A stretch of DNA of 64,000 nucleotides from Salinibacterium sp. NK8237 (GTDB lineage Bacteria; Actinomycetota; Actinomycetes; Actinomycetales; Microbacteriaceae), in the NCBI RefSeq assembly GCF_015864955.1, contig NZ_JADYWE010000002.1, forward strand, positions 438,326 to 502,325, written 5' to 3'. Each line of letters starts with the position of its first letter. Position 1 is the stretch's first letter. Below are positions 1-9,355 of the stretch, in pieces. The notes beneath the pieces are model-generated. The model was given only the letters and a program-made list of their open reading frames with translations, ran no database searches and was not told the DNA's origin. Made by a program: the position numbers and the translations under genes.

Positions 1-2
1 TT

Positions 3-191
3 CGTGATCACCCGGAATGGGTTTCTGATGTCCGAGCGAGTGGGCTTCACGACCAGCTGATCCATAGTGACGGCGGGGCCCAGGTCGAGTTGATTTTGGA
101 TCTCATCGCTCCCGACAAGAGCCACGGACTCAGCACGGCAGTCTCTGAAGCCTTAGCCGAATTAGCGCCACATCGAAAGGACCCCTCATGA
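3..191 (+). CDS. C-terminal fragment of an unidentified protein (5' end outside window)
   Basis: One frame stays open from the window edge to a TGA at 189-191 and encodes about 62 residues ending in APHRKDPS. The stop overlaps the ATG of the mannonate dehydratase gene (ATGA), which is typical of translationally coupled genes and is the main reason to call it coding. The fragment is hydrophilic and helical, with no motif I can assign. By context it could be another hexuronate-catabolism enzyme such as a fructuronate reductase, but the tail does not clearly match that family, so the function is left open. Confidence 0.55.
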   Translation, partial: RDHPEWVSDVRASGLHDQLIHSDGGAQVELILDLIAPDKSHGLSTAVSEALAELAPHRKDPS

Positions 192-1426
192 TCATTGACG
201 CAGCCGAGGTAATCGTCACTAGCCCGGATCGCAATTTTGTCACCCTCCGATTAACGACCGATGACGGTCTGATCGGACTGGGCGATGCAACCCTCAACGG
301 TAGGGAGCTTGCGGTGGTGTCTTATCTGCGTGATCACGTCGTACCGCTACTTATCGGGCGAGATGCTCACACGATTGAAGACACTTGGCAGTTTCTCTAC
401 CGGAGCGCCTATTGGCGGCGTGGCCCGGTGACTATGGCTGCGATCGCGGCGGTGGATGTCGCACTGTGGGATATCAAAGCGCAGGCGGCAGGAATGCCTC
501 TCTATCAACTGCTGGGCGGCGCTTCGCGCACGGGACTGCTTGCATACGGGCACGCATCGGGTAAAACGAATGAAGAGTTGTTCGACAGCGTGCGTGAACA
601 TCAAGAAGCCGGGTATCGAGCGATTCGAATTCAGACGGGGGTCCCCGGTCTGAATTCGATTTATGGCATCGCTTCCAATGCAACCTTTGATGCGAACAGT
701 GGCGTTCGCTACGATCATGAACCCGCCCAGCGGGGCGCGTTTCCTGCTGAAGAAGATTGGGACACGCGCAGTTACCTGAGGCACGTACCCTCCGTCTTCG
801 AAGCCGTGCGCAATGAGTTTGGGCCCGAGCTTCCCCTCTTGCACGACGGCCACCACAGAATGACGCCGATTCAGGCAGCGCAATTGGGCAAATCACTTGA
901 GCCTTATGACCTGTTTTGGCTTGAGGACTGCACGCCAGCAGAAAACCCGGAGGCGCTGCGACTCGTGCGCCAGCATACGACGACTCCGCTTGCGATCGGC
1001 GAGATCTTCAATACGGTCTGGGACTATCAGCAGATTATCCGTGAACAACTCATCGATTATGTGCGTAGTGCCGTAACGCACACCGGTGGCATTAGTCACC
1101 TCAAAAAAATTCTGGAATACGCCAGTCAGTACCAGATCAAGTCGGGGATGCACGGCCCCACCGATATCTCTCCTGTCGGGATGGCGGCGGCAATGCATCT
1201 GGGGCTTGCGATCCACAATTTCGGGATACAGGAGTACATGAAACACGGCGCTAAGACAGATTCGGTATTCGAGCAGTCGTTTACGTGGGAGAACGGCATG
1301 CTGCATCCGGGAAACAAGCCCGGCCTCGGTGTCACGCTCAATGTCGACGAGGCTGGCCGCTACCCCTATGCGCAGGCTTACTTGCCCTACAATCGGCTGG
1401 CGGACGGTACCGTTCACGACTGGTGA
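188..1426 (+). CDS. manD: D-mannonate dehydratase (ManD/RspA, enolase superfamily)
   Basis: Predicted to dehydrate D-mannonate to 2-keto-3-deoxy-D-gluconate in hexuronate breakdown. The 412 residues match the usual family length. An N-terminal capping domain (about 1-110) is followed by the enolase-type barrel. Visible family residues are Arg147 and Tyr159 (the ManD catalytic pair), Asp220 and His222 in HDGHHR, Glu246 in LEDCTP, Glu272 in AIGEIF and His322 in SGMHGPTD. The first two motifs plus Glu272 supply the Mg2+ ligands in the family. Some members only have low activity or other acid-sugar substrates, so the exact substrate is inferred. The start overlaps the stop of the preceding gene, implying an operon extending leftward out of the window. 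Confidence 0.9.
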   Translation: MIIDAAEVIVTSPDRNFVTLRLTTDDGLIGLGDATLNGRELAVVSYLRDHVVPLLIGRDAHTIEDTWQFLYRSAYWRRGPVTMAAIAAVDVALWDIKAQAAGMPLYQLLGGASRTGLLAYGHASGKTNEELFDSVREHQEAGYRAIRIQTGVPGLNSIYGIASNATFDANSGVRYDHEPAQRGAFPAEEDWDTRSYLRHVPSVFEAVRNEFGPELPLLHDGHHRMTPIQAAQLGKSLEPYDLFWLEDCTPAENPEALRLVRQHTTTPLAIGEIFNTVWDYQQIIREQLIDYVRSAVTHTGGISHLKKILEYASQYQIKSGMHGPTDISPVGMAAAMHLGLAIHNFGIQEYMKHGAKTDSVFEQSFTWENGMLHPGNKPGLGVTLNVDEAGRYPYAQAYLPYNRLADGTVHDW

Positions 1427-1682
1427 CGGGGTTCGCCGTTGGGGTAACGCTGCAGGCGGCGAACGTGTAGCATTAGCGGTTGAACTTCGGCGAGGGAACC
1501 ATCTGGTTCCGTTATCGACGCGGCGGGCAAGTCACAGGGCTTTTCCTCACGTGGCAGATCTTTGGTCTGCCGGCGTTCGAGTTGAACTACAGACAATGAT
1601 CTGGGCACTGAGCCCGCTGCAAACTTCGCGTTTGCGCAGGCACTGCGCTCACAACAGACTTCGGTCTTATTAGGAGATAACA
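1427..1682 (+). promoter_or_regulatory. Structured leader region upstream of rplY
   Basis: This 256-base non-coding stretch separates manD from rplY and holds a series of perfect short hairpins: 1495-1500 with 1505-1510 (GGAACC/GGTTCC), 1553-1558 with 1566-1571 (GGCAGA/TCTGCC), 1619-1624 with 1630-1635 (GCAAAC/GTTTGC) and 1656-1659 with 1664-1667 around a TTCG tetraloop. The last lies just before the TAGGAGA ribosome-binding site of rplY. Ribosomal protein leaders are often autoregulatory, and that is the inference here. No tRNA and no convincing open reading frame lie inside it. Confidence 0.45.
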
Positions 1683-2306
1683 ATGGCTAAGCCAGGCGTT
1701 AACCACGTAGTCACGGATGCCCGTGAATCCTTCGGCAAGGGTGCTGCTCGCAAGCTCCGTGCCCTCGGCAAGATCCCCGCCGTCATCTACGGTCACGGCA
1801 CCGACCCCATCCACGTTGCCCTCCCGGGTCACGAGATCGGCCTCATTCTCCGCAAGTCGAACCAGATCTTGGACCTCGACATCAACGGCAAGAGCCAGCT
1901 CGCCCTCGTGAAGGACGTGCAGAAGGACCCCGTTCGCCAGATCATCGAGCACATCGACCTCGTTATCATCCGCAAGGGTGAAAAGGTCATCGTTGACGTG
2001 CCGATCCACGTCACCGGCGAGTCGGCACCTGGTACCATCGCCAACCTCGACGCACCGACCATCTCGGTTGAGGCTGAAGCAACTCACATTCCTGAGTACT
2101 TCACCGTTGACATCGAGGGCCGCGAAGAAGGCGCTCACATCTACGCCAAGGACATCACGCTCAGCGAAGGTTCGGACCTTCTTTCCGACCCCGAGCTTCT
2201 CGTCATCGGTGTCAGCACCCCGCGTTCGTCGGTTGAAGCTGAAGCTGCTGAAGAAGAAGCTGCAGCAGTTGCTGCCGAGGCTGCTAGCACCGCGGCTGCT
2301 GAATAA
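1683..2306 (+). CDS. rplY: 50S ribosomal protein L25/general stress protein Ctc
   Basis: Encodes the 5S rRNA-binding L25 in its long TL5/CTC form (207 residues). An N-terminal beta-barrel RNA-binding domain (about 1-95, including [14 protein letters not shown] and PAVIYGHG) precedes the C-terminal TL5 beta domain (about 96-185). The protein ends in an Ala/Glu-rich tail (185-207), common in actinobacteria. A TAGGAGA Shine-Dalgarno sequence lies eight bases before the ATG. It sits 26 bases ahead of pth, the usual rplY-pth order, so both are probably co-transcribed. The prs gene often found upstream in actinobacteria is absent here and manD occupies its place. Confidence 0.97.
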   Translation: MAKPGVNHVVTDARESFGKGAARKLRALGKIPAVIYGHGTDPIHVALPGHEIGLILRKSNQILDLDINGKSQLALVKDVQKDPVRQIIEHIDLVIIRKGEKVIVDVPIHVTGESAPGTIANLDAPTISVEAEATHIPEYFTVDIEGREEGAHIYAKDITLSEGSDLLSDPELLVIGVSTPRSSVEAEAAEEEAAAVAAEAASTAAAE

Positions 2307-2332
2307 TCAGATTCTTTCGTAAGCGAGAAATC

Positions 2333-2914
2333 GTGGATGACCAATGGTTAGTAGTCGGGCTCGGTAACCCCGGGCCCGGCTACGCCGGTAATCGCCACAA
2401 CGTGGGCCACATGGTGTTGGCCCACTTGGCTGACGAACTGTCGGCCACTTTCAAGAGCCACAAAGCCAACGCTGCTGTGGCTGAAGGGCGCAGCTTTGGG
2501 GATGGCCCCAAGCTGATTCTGGCGAAGCCCAATTCTTTTATGAATCTGTCGGGCGGGCCAACCGCAGCACTGATGCGGTTCTACAAGATCCCTGTCGAGC
2601 GCCTCATCGTCGTGCACGATGAGCTGGATATCGATTTCGACACGGTGAAGCTCAAGACCGGCGGCGGTCACGGAGGCCACAACGGCATCCGCGATATTGC
2701 TGCCGCCGTTGGCTCTCCCGATTTCACCCGCGTGCGCGTGGGTATCGGGCGTCCGCCTGGTCGCCAGCCTGCCGCCGACTTTGTGTTGCGCGACTTCTCG
2801 GGCGAAGAACGCAAAGCTCTGCCCAATCTTTTGAGCGATGCCGCGGATGCCGTCACTATGGTGGCGCGCGAAGGCCTCGAAGCTGCCCAGCAGCGTTTCC
2901 ACAGCCCGCGCTAG
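2333..2914 (+). CDS. pth: Peptidyl-tRNA hydrolase
   Basis: Releases tRNA from peptidyl-tRNA dropped by stalled ribosomes. The 193 residues are of normal length. The opening VVGLGNPG contains the conserved Asn12, followed by the catalytic His22 in NRHNVGH. The conserved NSFMNLSG loop and the Asp of VVHDELDI are also present, as is the [10 protein letters not shown] glycine-rich stretch. The start is GTG, chosen because [12 protein letters not shown] matches the N-terminus expected for the family. It follows rplY closely and is followed by mfd after a 151-base gap. Confidence 0.96.
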   Translation: MDDQWLVVGLGNPGPGYAGNRHNVGHMVLAHLADELSATFKSHKANAAVAEGRSFGDGPKLILAKPNSFMNLSGGPTAALMRFYKIPVERLIVVHDELDIDFDTVKLKTGGGHGGHNGIRDIAAAVGSPDFTRVRVGIGRPPGRQPAADFVLRDFSGEERKALPNLLSDAADAVTMVAREGLEAAQQRFHSPR

Positions 2915-2960
2915 TTCTTGCGAGTGCGGCAGTCGCGGCGACGCCGTTAGCGCCGTTGAC

Positions 2961-3010
2961 TCAGCGCTGCACTGCCTGCCTCAGCGCTGCATTGCCTGCC
3001 TTAGCGTTGC
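2961..3010 (+). repeat. 20-bp tandem repeat, 2.5 copies
   Basis: Between pth and mfd the unit TCAGCGCTGC followed by A(C/T)TGCCTGCC occurs at 2961-2980 and 2981-3000 with one difference. A diverged half copy (TTAGCGTTGC) follows at 3001-3010. It is non-coding. It could be slippage-derived or contribute to a pth terminator, but it does not form a strong hairpin by eye. Confidence 0.8.
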
Positions 3011-3053
3011 TGCGCTGTGGGTGAACTCGCACCGGAGCGTCAGTGGCCGCGAG

Positions 3054-3059
3054 TAGAGT
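3054..3059 (+). promoter_or_regulatory. Probable -10 box of mfd (leaderless mRNA)
   Basis: TAGAGT ends exactly six bases before the GTG of mfd. With a normal -10 to +1 distance, transcription would begin at the start codon itself. No Shine-Dalgarno sequence is present, which fits a leaderless transcript. No clear -35 is visible. Confidence 0.55.
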
Positions 3060-3065
3060 AATCCG

Positions 3066-6000
3066 GTGACTCTCGACGGAATTATCTCAGCACTTTCGCG
3101 CGCCCAAACCGTAGAGAGCGCCCTTCGTTTCTCTGAACGTAGCGCAGACTTCTCGCTCGTTGATGGCATGCGTGCACCGCTACTTGGCGGGTTACTCACA
3201 AAGTCGAACGCCCCGCGGTCACTGCTGGCTGTCACCGCGACCGGTCGCGAGTCCGAATCATTGCGCCGTGCGCTCACGAGCTATCTGCCCGATGCTCAGA
3301 TTGTCGAATTTCCGGCGTGGGAAACCCTCCCGCACGAACGGCTGAGCCCGAGCGCAGAAACGGTCGGCAAGCGGATGCAGGCCCTGCGCGACCTGTCCAA
3401 GTGGCAAGCGAACCCGGTTGGCCAGTTTGTGCTGGTGGCATCCGTTCGGGCAGCGCTGCAGCCCATCGCTGACAACCTCACGACGATCGAACCGGTCGAG
3501 CTCACCAAGGGCGGCCGCAACTACGACCTCTCGGCGCTGTCTGAGCGACTGGTTGCACTGGCATATTCCCGCGTCGACATGGTGACGAGGCGCGGTGAGT
3601 TTGCGGTGCGCGGTGGAATCCTTGACGTGTTTGCTCCCAACCACGAGCATCCGCTTCGTCTCGAATTCTTTGGTGACGAGCTTGAGCAGTTGCGTGAGTT
3701 CTCGGTCGCCGATCAGCGCTCTATCGAGGGCGATGTTGAGTCGGTCGAGCTGGTACCGAGTCGCGAACTGTTGTTGAGCGATGCGGTGCGTCAGCGTGCC
3801 CGCGAGATGCAACACGAGTTCCCGAGTCTCTCTACGATGCTCGCAAAAATTGCCGAGGGTATTCCGGTCGATGGCATGGAGTCGTTGGCGCCCGCGCTGG
3901 TCGACAGGCTCGTGCCGATTACTCACTACCTTCCGGCGGATGCCGCCATCGCGGTGCTCTCACCGGAGAAGGTGTCGTCGCGCGCGATCAACCTCGCGGA
4001 GACGAACCAAGAGTTTTTGAGTGCGGCGTGGAACGCGGCGACGGCCGGCGCCGAAGCACCCATTGACTTGGATGCCGGTGACTTTGTCACGCTCAACGCG
4101 CTTCGTGCCTCCGCGGGGGATCGCCCCTGGTGGACCCTCAGCACCTTCGACTCGGGGGAAGCGGATGCCGCTAGCCTGCTGGATGGTGCGGAAGAGGCAT
4201 CCGAATATGTTCGAATCGCGGCCACGGCAACCCCCTCGTTTGCGGGAACTCTCGATGGTGCTCTCGATCACGTCGGCCACTTGCTCGCGGAGGGCTGGAC
4301 GGTAGCGATCGTTGCCGAGGGAGCCGGGCTCGTGGAGCGCACGGCGGGCCTGCTGGCCGAACGCGAATTGGCGGGGCGTGCCGTTGATTCCTTCCCGGCC
4401 GAGACCGAGCCGGGAGTCGCGTATCTGCTGCGCGCTTCGGTCGATCATGGTTTTGCGATGCCCGAGGCGAAGCTCGCGGTGCTGAGCGAGGGCGAGTTCT
4501 TTGGTCGGTCTGTCGGCTACGCTTCGCGCCCGGCACGCAAGCTCGCGGCCAGACGCAAGAACGTTGTCGACCCGCTGCAGCTCTCGAGCGGCGACCACGT
4601 TGTTCACCAGACGCACGGCATCGGCAAGTTCATCGAGTTGGTGTCGCGCGAGGTCAGCACGGGCGGCCGCAATGCGGTCAAGACTCAGCGCGAGTTCTTG
4701 GTGCTCGAGTATGCGCCGAATAAGCGTGGTTACCCTGGCGACAAGCTGTATGTGCCCACCGATCAGCTCGACTTGCTATCGCGCTATGTTGGTGGCGAAT
4801 CGCCGGCCCTCAACAAAATGGGTGGCAGCGACTGGTCGGCCGCTAAGACCAAAGCACGTCGTGCCGTTCGCGATATCGCTGTCGAGCTGGTCAAGCTCTA
4901 CAGCGCTCGCATGGCCAGTAAGGGGTATGCCTTCGGGCCGGACACCCCGTGGCAGCGTGAGCTCGAGGAGGCTTTTGCCTTTGCCGAGACTCCCGACCAG
5001 CTCACCACGATCGATGAGGTGAAGGCCGACATGCAGAGCCCCGTGCCGATGGATCGCCTGCTGAGCGGTGACGTCGGCTACGGCAAGACCGAGGTTGCGG
5101 TGCGCGCCGCGTTCAAGGCTGTGCAAGATGGCAAGCAGGTCGCAATGATCGTGCCGACCACGCTGCTCGTGCGTCAGCACATGGAGACGTTCGCCGATCG
5201 TTTCGCAGGGTTCCCGGTGCACTTGCGGGCACTCAGTCGTTTCCAGACGGAGAAAGAGTCTCGCGAAACGATGGCCGGCCTTGCCGACGGAACTGTGGAT
5301 GTCGTCATCGGAACCCACCGTTTGCTCTCCAAAAGCATCGCCTTCAAAGACCTCGGCCTCGTCATCATCGATGAAGAGCAGCGCTTCGGTGTCGAACACA
5401 AAGACGCGCTCAAGAAGCTCAAGACCAACGTCGACATTCTCGCGATGACCGCGACCCCGATTCCCCGCACGCTCGAGATGGCGGTCACGGGCATCCGCGA
5501 AATGTCGACCCTCGCGACACCGCCCGAAGACCGGCATCCGATCCTCAGCTTCGTTGGCCCGTACTCCGAACGTCAGGTCGGCGCCGCTATTCGTCGCGAA
5601 CTGCTGCGCGAGGGCCAAGTGTTCTACGTGCACAATCGCGTGAGTTCCATCAACCGGGTGGCGGCCAAGATTGCCGAACTGGTTCCGGATGCTCGCATCG
5701 CGATCGCCCACGGCCAGATGCCCGAGGCAGCACTTGAGCAAGTGATGGTCGACTTCTGGGATCGCAAGTTTGATGTGCTCGTCTCGACGACGATTGTGGA
5801 AACAGGCCTCGATATCCCCAACGCCAACACGCTCATCATCGACCGGGCCGACAAGTACGGCCTCAGTCAGCTGCACCAGCTGCGCGGTCGAGTCGGTCGT
5901 GGTCGCGAACGGGCCTACGCGTACTTCCTGTACGACGAAGAGAAGCCGCTGAGCGAAACTGCACACGAGCGCCTCGACACCATCGCTGCCAACAACGAGC

Positions 6001-6758
6001 TGGGTGCCGGTATGCAGATCGCCATGAAGGACCTCGAAATTCGTGGTGCCGGAAACCTGCTCGGTGGCGAACAATCTGGCCACATTGCCGGTGTCGGCTT
6101 TGACCTTTATTTGCGGATGATCGGCGAAGCCGTCTCCACATTCCGTGGTGATGTTGCCGAGGGCCAGACCGAGCTGCGGCTTGAGTTGCCCGTGGATGCC
6201 AGCATCCCTGAGGACTACGTCGAGAGCGAGCGCCTGCGTCTTGAGGCCTACCAAAAGCTTTCCACGGCCAGCGCACCATCGGCATCCGCCGACAGCATCG
6301 ATCGCGTTCTCGACGAACTCACCGACCGTTACGGCGAACCGCCCGAGGAAGTGAAGCACCTGATTGCGGTGTCTCGCTTGCGGCGGATGTCGCAGCGACT
6401 CGGGCTCAGCGAGGTTGTCGTCATGGGTGACAAGCTACGCATCGCGCCCGCCGATCTGCTCGACTCGAAGCAGATCCGGTTGCAGCGGATGTATCCGGGC
6501 TCGAAGTATCACTCGGCCGCCTCCGCCGCGATCATTCCGCTGCCCACGGGCGCAAGCGATGGCGACCTCATCGACTGGGCCAAAGAGCTGCTCGTGTCAG
6601 TGTTCGGCGCTCAAGACACCGCGGCTGAGCTCGCGGAGGTTGCGCTCGCTGCCGAAGCTGCAGAGAAGCTTGCTGCCGATAAGGCTGCGGCCAAAGCGAA
6701 GGAAGCCAAGGAAATAAAGAACGCGAAGGATGCCGCAGGCACGTCCGGTGCGAGCTAG
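3066..6758 (+). CDS. mfd: Transcription-repair coupling factor
   Basis: ATP-dependent translocase that removes stalled RNA polymerase from damaged DNA and recruits UvrA. The 1230 residues carry the whole domain series: UvrB-like N-terminal part (1-330), a diverged linker, the CarD-type RNA polymerase interaction domain (from about 505, GDHVVHQTHGIGKF), the RecG-like motor with Walker A GDVGYGKTEV near 668 and the DEEQ box near 769, and the C-terminal TRCF domain. The final 45 residues are an Ala/Lys-rich low-complexity tail typical of high-GC hosts. The start is a GTG placed six bases after a TAGAGT box. It forms the repair end of the rplY-pth-mfd block. Confidence 0.97.
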   Translation: MTLDGIISALSRAQTVESALRFSERSADFSLVDGMRAPLLGGLLTKSNAPRSLLAVTATGRESESLRRALTSYLPDAQIVEFPAWETLPHERLSPSAETVGKRMQALRDLSKWQANPVGQFVLVASVRAALQPIADNLTTIEPVELTKGGRNYDLSALSERLVALAYSRVDMVTRRGEFAVRGGILDVFAPNHEHPLRLEFFGDELEQLREFSVADQRSIEGDVESVELVPSRELLLSDAVRQRAREMQHEFPSLSTMLAKIAEGIPVDGMESLAPALVDRLVPITHYLPADAAIAVLSPEKVSSRAINLAETNQEFLSAAWNAATAGAEAPIDLDAGDFVTLNALRASAGDRPWWTLSTFDSGEADAASLLDGAEEASEYVRIAATATPSFAGTLDGALDHVGHLLAEGWTVAIVAEGAGLVERTAGLLAERELAGRAVDSFPAETEPGVAYLLRASVDHGFAMPEAKLAVLSEGEFFGRSVGYASRPARKLAARRKNVVDPLQLSSGDHVVHQTHGIGKFIELVSREVSTGGRNAVKTQREFLVLEYAPNKRGYPGDKLYVPTDQLDLLSRYVGGESPALNKMGGSDWSAAKTKARRAVRDIAVELVKLYSARMASKGYAFGPDTPWQRELEEAFAFAETPDQLTTIDEVKADMQSPVPMDRLLSGDVGYGKTEVAVRAAFKAVQDGKQVAMIVPTTLLVRQHMETFADRFAGFPVHLRALSRFQTEKESRETMAGLADGTVDVVIGTHRLLSKSIAFKDLGLVIIDEEQRFGVEHKDALKKLKTNVDILAMTATPIPRTLEMAVTGIREMSTLATPPEDRHPILSFVGPYSERQVGAAIRRELLREGQVFYVHNRVSSINRVAAKIAELVPDARIAIAHGQMPEAALEQVMVDFWDRKFDVLVSTTIVETGLDIPNANTLIIDRADKYGLSQLHQLRGRVGRGRERAYAYFLYDEEKPLSETAHERLDTIAANNELGAGMQIAMKDLEIRGAGNLLGGEQSGHIAGVGFDLYLRMIGEAVSTFRGDVAEGQTELRLELPVDASIPEDYVESERLRLEAYQKLSTASAPSASADSIDRVLDELTDRYGEPPEEVKHLIAVSRLRRMSQRLGLSEVVVMGDKLRIAPADLLDSKQIRLQRMYPGSKYHSAASAAIIPLPTGASDGDLIDWAKELLVSVFGAQDTAAELAEVALAAEAAEKLAADKAAAKAKEAKEIKNAKDAAGTSGAS

Positions 6759-6761
6759 CGC

Positions 6762-7673
6762 CTAAGGCGCGGGTTCGGTCGCGGGTGCCGTTGTTTCGGT
6801 GGCGGCGACCGTGTCGGTCTCAGCGGAGTCCGACTCCGCGGGCTCGAGCGCAGGAGCGGCCGCAGGCTTCGGCTTGGGCGTGAACGCGAGCGGGTTGATG
6901 CGTCCGTCGATGAGGTGCACCCTGTTGACGGCCATCGGGATGATCATGAGGGAGCGCAGGTCGAGCACGGCGTGGGCGATGATGGCGATCAGGATGCTGC
7001 CCGTGAGCACGTAGACGGCCATGAAGATCGCGCCAATGATCGTGGTCACTACGATTCCGGTTATCCCTTGGTAGGAGTGCATGAGCCCGAAAATCAGCAG
7101 GCTCACGACGACAGCAATAATGGCGTTGCCGGTGGTCGCATACAGCAGGGCGGGAAGGGCAAGGCGAAAAAGTAATTCTTCGACTACGCCAGCGTTGATC
7201 GAGAGCAGTCCGCCGATCACGAGTTCTTGGCGGTTGCGCGGCAGAATTGCCTGCACGTCGCCGAGGCTCATGACTTCGTCATCCTGGTCCCGCACCGCGA
7301 TCACTCCCACGACGGTGAGCGCCACTATGCCGACAGCAGCACCGATGAGTACACCAACGGTCACCGAGGGGTGGTCTTCGAACAGCGTAAGCAGCCACGC
7401 TACCCACGGCCACGTTTGAACGTCGGTGAGCAGGGGAGCGGCGAATGCTCCGCTGGCTACGAGCGTGACAAGAGCCATGCCTCCAAATAGCGTGAAGGAG
7501 ATCAGCAACCAGCGGCGCAACATCTTTTGGCGACGCTTGGTGGTGCGAAAACATTTGAAGCGGCGGTATTCGCGTTGATCCCGACGGAACGTGCGCACCG
7601 CAAGCACGGTGAGAACCCCACCGAGGGTGAGCCACAGCAGTGCGAGCATGACGGGGTTAGCGGGGTCGAGCAT
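6762..7673 (-). CDS. CPBP family intramembrane metalloprotease
   Basis: Multi-pass membrane protein (303 residues) of the CPBP/Abi family, which includes Rce1-like proteases and bacteriocin self-immunity proteins. The three conserved motifs are visible: EELLFR with Glu165, Glu166 and Arg170, a FGLMH segment with His199, and IAHAVLD with His234. At least six hydrophobic helices are predicted. The C-terminal 40 residues are Ala/Pro/Glu-rich and presumably cytoplasmic. It converges on mfd with only three bases between the stops. Substrate and role are not deducible; a second, different CPBP gene lies at 12323-13279. Confidence 0.88.
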   Translation of the reverse strand: MLDPANPVMLALLWLTLGGVLTVLAVRTFRRDQREYRRFKCFRTTKRRQKMLRRWLLISFTLFGGMALVTLVASGAFAAPLLTDVQTWPWVAWLLTLFEDHPSVTVGVLIGAAVGIVALTVVGVIAVRDQDDEVMSLGDVQAILPRNRQELVIGGLLSINAGVVEELLFRLALPALLYATTGNAIIAVVVSLLIFGLMHSYQGITGIVVTTIIGAIFMAVYVLTGSILIAIIAHAVLDLRSLMIIPMAVNRVHLIDGRINPLAFTPKPKPAAAPALEPAESDSAETDTVAATETTAPATEPAP

Positions 7674-7732
7674 GCATCAATCGTGTCATGGGTCGGCTGA
7701 ATATGAACGACGTGATCAGTGCGTGACGCGAG

Positions 7733-8404
7733 CTAGCAGGATCCCCACATGCCGAGGTTGGCAGCGTAGGCGTCATCTTCGGCTTCGCGCAGCTCAGTCC
7801 AGTAGCGATCGTTGAGCCCAACTTTCAGCGCTTCCGCGGCGCCGAGTTCGACCATGGCCAAGTTCACAAACGTGCCGTCCTGCAGATACACGTAGAGCAG
7901 TGAACGGCCATAGCGGTCCTCGGGTTCGCGATCTTCGGATGCCCACACCGAGGTGCCTTCAGGGAGAAAGTCGCGCAGCAGTTCACGGGCTTCGACTCCG
8001 TAGCATTCTTCGGCATCCGGATTCTGTTGGCTGGCAAGCTCGGGGGTGTCGAGTCCGATGAGGCGCACTTTCAATTCGGTGCCGCCGTCATCGAGATAAA
8101 GAGTGTCGCCGTCATGCACATAGTTGACGGTCGCTGCAAAAGCGTTAGTCGGGATGCCGATGGTGGCGCTCGCTGCGTCGGCGTTGTTGGCGTCAGTGTC
8201 TGCGGTCTCGGGCGCGCTTTCGGGAGCGTCATTCGAGCTGCCCGCGATCTCAGAATCGTCGGGGGTGAAGCCGAGCGTGCCGTTGCCGAAGTAGGTGGCA
8301 ATGGCGATCACCGCGACGAGCACGACAACGATAAGAGTGCCAAGGGTGCGGGGACGTTGAGGGGAGGCTGCCACGGGAAGATTCTTGCATGCTGCGGCGC
8401 GCAC
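7733..8404 (-). CDS. Membrane-anchored thermonuclease-like (SNase) protein
   Basis: Predicted extracytoplasmic nuclease with a staphylococcal-nuclease fold. An N-terminal hydrophobic segment (about residues 20-42) anchors or exports it. A Ser/Asp/Ala-rich linker follows, then the SNase domain (about 88-223). Conserved catalytic features are seen in VHDGDT, VRLIGLDTPE (the equivalents of SNase Arg35 and Glu43) and DRYGRSL (the Arg87 equivalent). Two Cys residues, one in EECYG and one at the extreme C-terminus (WGSC), could form a disulfide. The start is uncertain: GTG at 8404 gives 223 residues, and GTG at 8374 would give 213 and begin AASPQRPR. Neither has a good ribosome-binding site. Confidence 0.85.
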   Translation of the reverse strand: MRAAACKNLPVAASPQRPRTLGTLIVVVLVAVIAIATYFGNGTLGFTPDDSEIAGSSNDAPESAPETADTDANNADAASATIGIPTNAFAATVNYVHDGDTLYLDDGGTELKVRLIGLDTPELASQQNPDAEECYGVEARELLRDFLPEGTSVWASEDREPEDRYGRSLLYVYLQDGTFVNLAMVELGAAEALKVGLNDRYWTELREAEDDAYAANLGMWGSC

Positions 8405-8440
8405 TCAACCAAACGAGCGGCTCCCGCTCGCGGATGTTAC

Positions 8441-9301
8441 CTAGTTGTGGTCGCTCGGTCCAGAGCTCTCGGGGTGTCGTTGCGCCCTGAGCGCGAGAGC
8501 AGTGCTTGCGCCGAGAGTCTTGCCCCAGAGTGAATGGGCGCTTTTCCAGTTCCGACTTTCGCGGATGAAAGGTGAACCGGGGGCCACGCGCGGAAAAGGT
8601 GAATAGACCATGCCCGGGATTGACTCGACGACGCTCAATGATGCGTCGTTCAGTCGAGAAATCTGCAGGCAAAGTATGCGCTTTACCGTCCGAGGTAGTG
8701 GACGAAAGTGGTGCATTGGTGGAACGGCGCCCACCACGATGAGGCAGTCGGGGCGGATGTTGCGGCGTGCAGCCGTCGTGAGGGCAACGAGTTCGTTGCG
8801 CCAGGTGGTGGCGGATGTCCCTTGGAGCACGTCGGGTATACCTAGAACGACGATTACTGCATCCACCTCGACTGGTGTCTCGGCAAGCTGTCGCGCTGCA
8901 CGAGCCATCGTGAGTTCCGTGTTGGTCATTGTCGTCCATGAGCATCCGGCACTGTGCTCGCGGGCGACGAAGCGTGCAGTCTGTGAGACGACGGCGAGCC
9001 CGTGATTGAGCACACCCAATCCGGAAGCCGCAGTATCGCCGATAAACAGCATGCGGTAGGCGTTTGGGCCATCTACTGCTCCCTCTGGCGCGTCGCTAGG
9101 GAAAAGTGAGCCCGCGATCTCGGCCCGGTAGGCAAGCCAGCTCACCTTGAGAAGTGGGCGAAACAATCGGATCAGTCGGCCACTCGCACGCTTTGCGAGT
9201 CGACCTTCCGGAGGCACACCGGTGGCGCGCTTAGGAGGCGTGTTCTTCGGGTCCACACGACACATAGTGGTCGAGAGTTCGTCGGTCGAGACGGAGGACA
9301 T
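8441..9301 (-). CDS. SGNH/GDSL-hydrolase-like protein, catalytic residues altered
   Basis: The 286-residue protein resembles actinobacterial SGNH/GDSL esterases: a basic N-terminus, then MLFIGDTAASGLGV where block I normally reads GDS, then VDAVIVVLGIPDV where block III normally carries GxND. A closing SLWGKTLG region sits where the catalytic DxxH motif is expected. The nucleophile Ser is Thr here, the block III Asn is not evident, and I see no DxxH. It is therefore either a non-catalytic relative or uses other residues. No clear signal peptide is present. It is divergent to mazG, with 54 bases between the starts. Confidence 0.65.
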   Translation of the reverse strand: MSSVSTDELSTTMCRVDPKNTPPKRATGVPPEGRLAKRASGRLIRLFRPLLKVSWLAYRAEIAGSLFPSDAPEGAVDGPNAYRMLFIGDTAASGLGVLNHGLAVVSQTARFVAREHSAGCSWTTMTNTELTMARAARQLAETPVEVDAVIVVLGIPDVLQGTSATTWRNELVALTTAARRNIRPDCLIVVGAVPPMHHFRPLPRTVKRILCLQISRLNDASLSVVESIPGMVYSPFPRVAPGSPFIRESRNWKSAHSLWGKTLGASTALALRAQRHPESSGPSDHN

Positions 9302-9355
9302 ACCGCAACGAGAAACGTGATTTTAGCTTAATTTGAGAAGTGGGAGAATGGGGGC

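Noticed and set aside
1566..1600. tRNA-like T-loop (GTTCGAGTT) in the rplY leader
   Set aside because: No pairing acceptor or anticodon stems can be built around it.
1329..1673. 114-codon frame covering the end of manD and the rplY leader
   Set aside because: It overlaps manD out of frame and runs through the hairpins of the leader; no family resemblance.
4776..6359. Long open frame of 527 codons antisense to mfd
   Set aside because: It lies wholly inside the well-supported mfd gene, has no domain resemblance and no ribosome-binding site. High GC produces such antisense frames.
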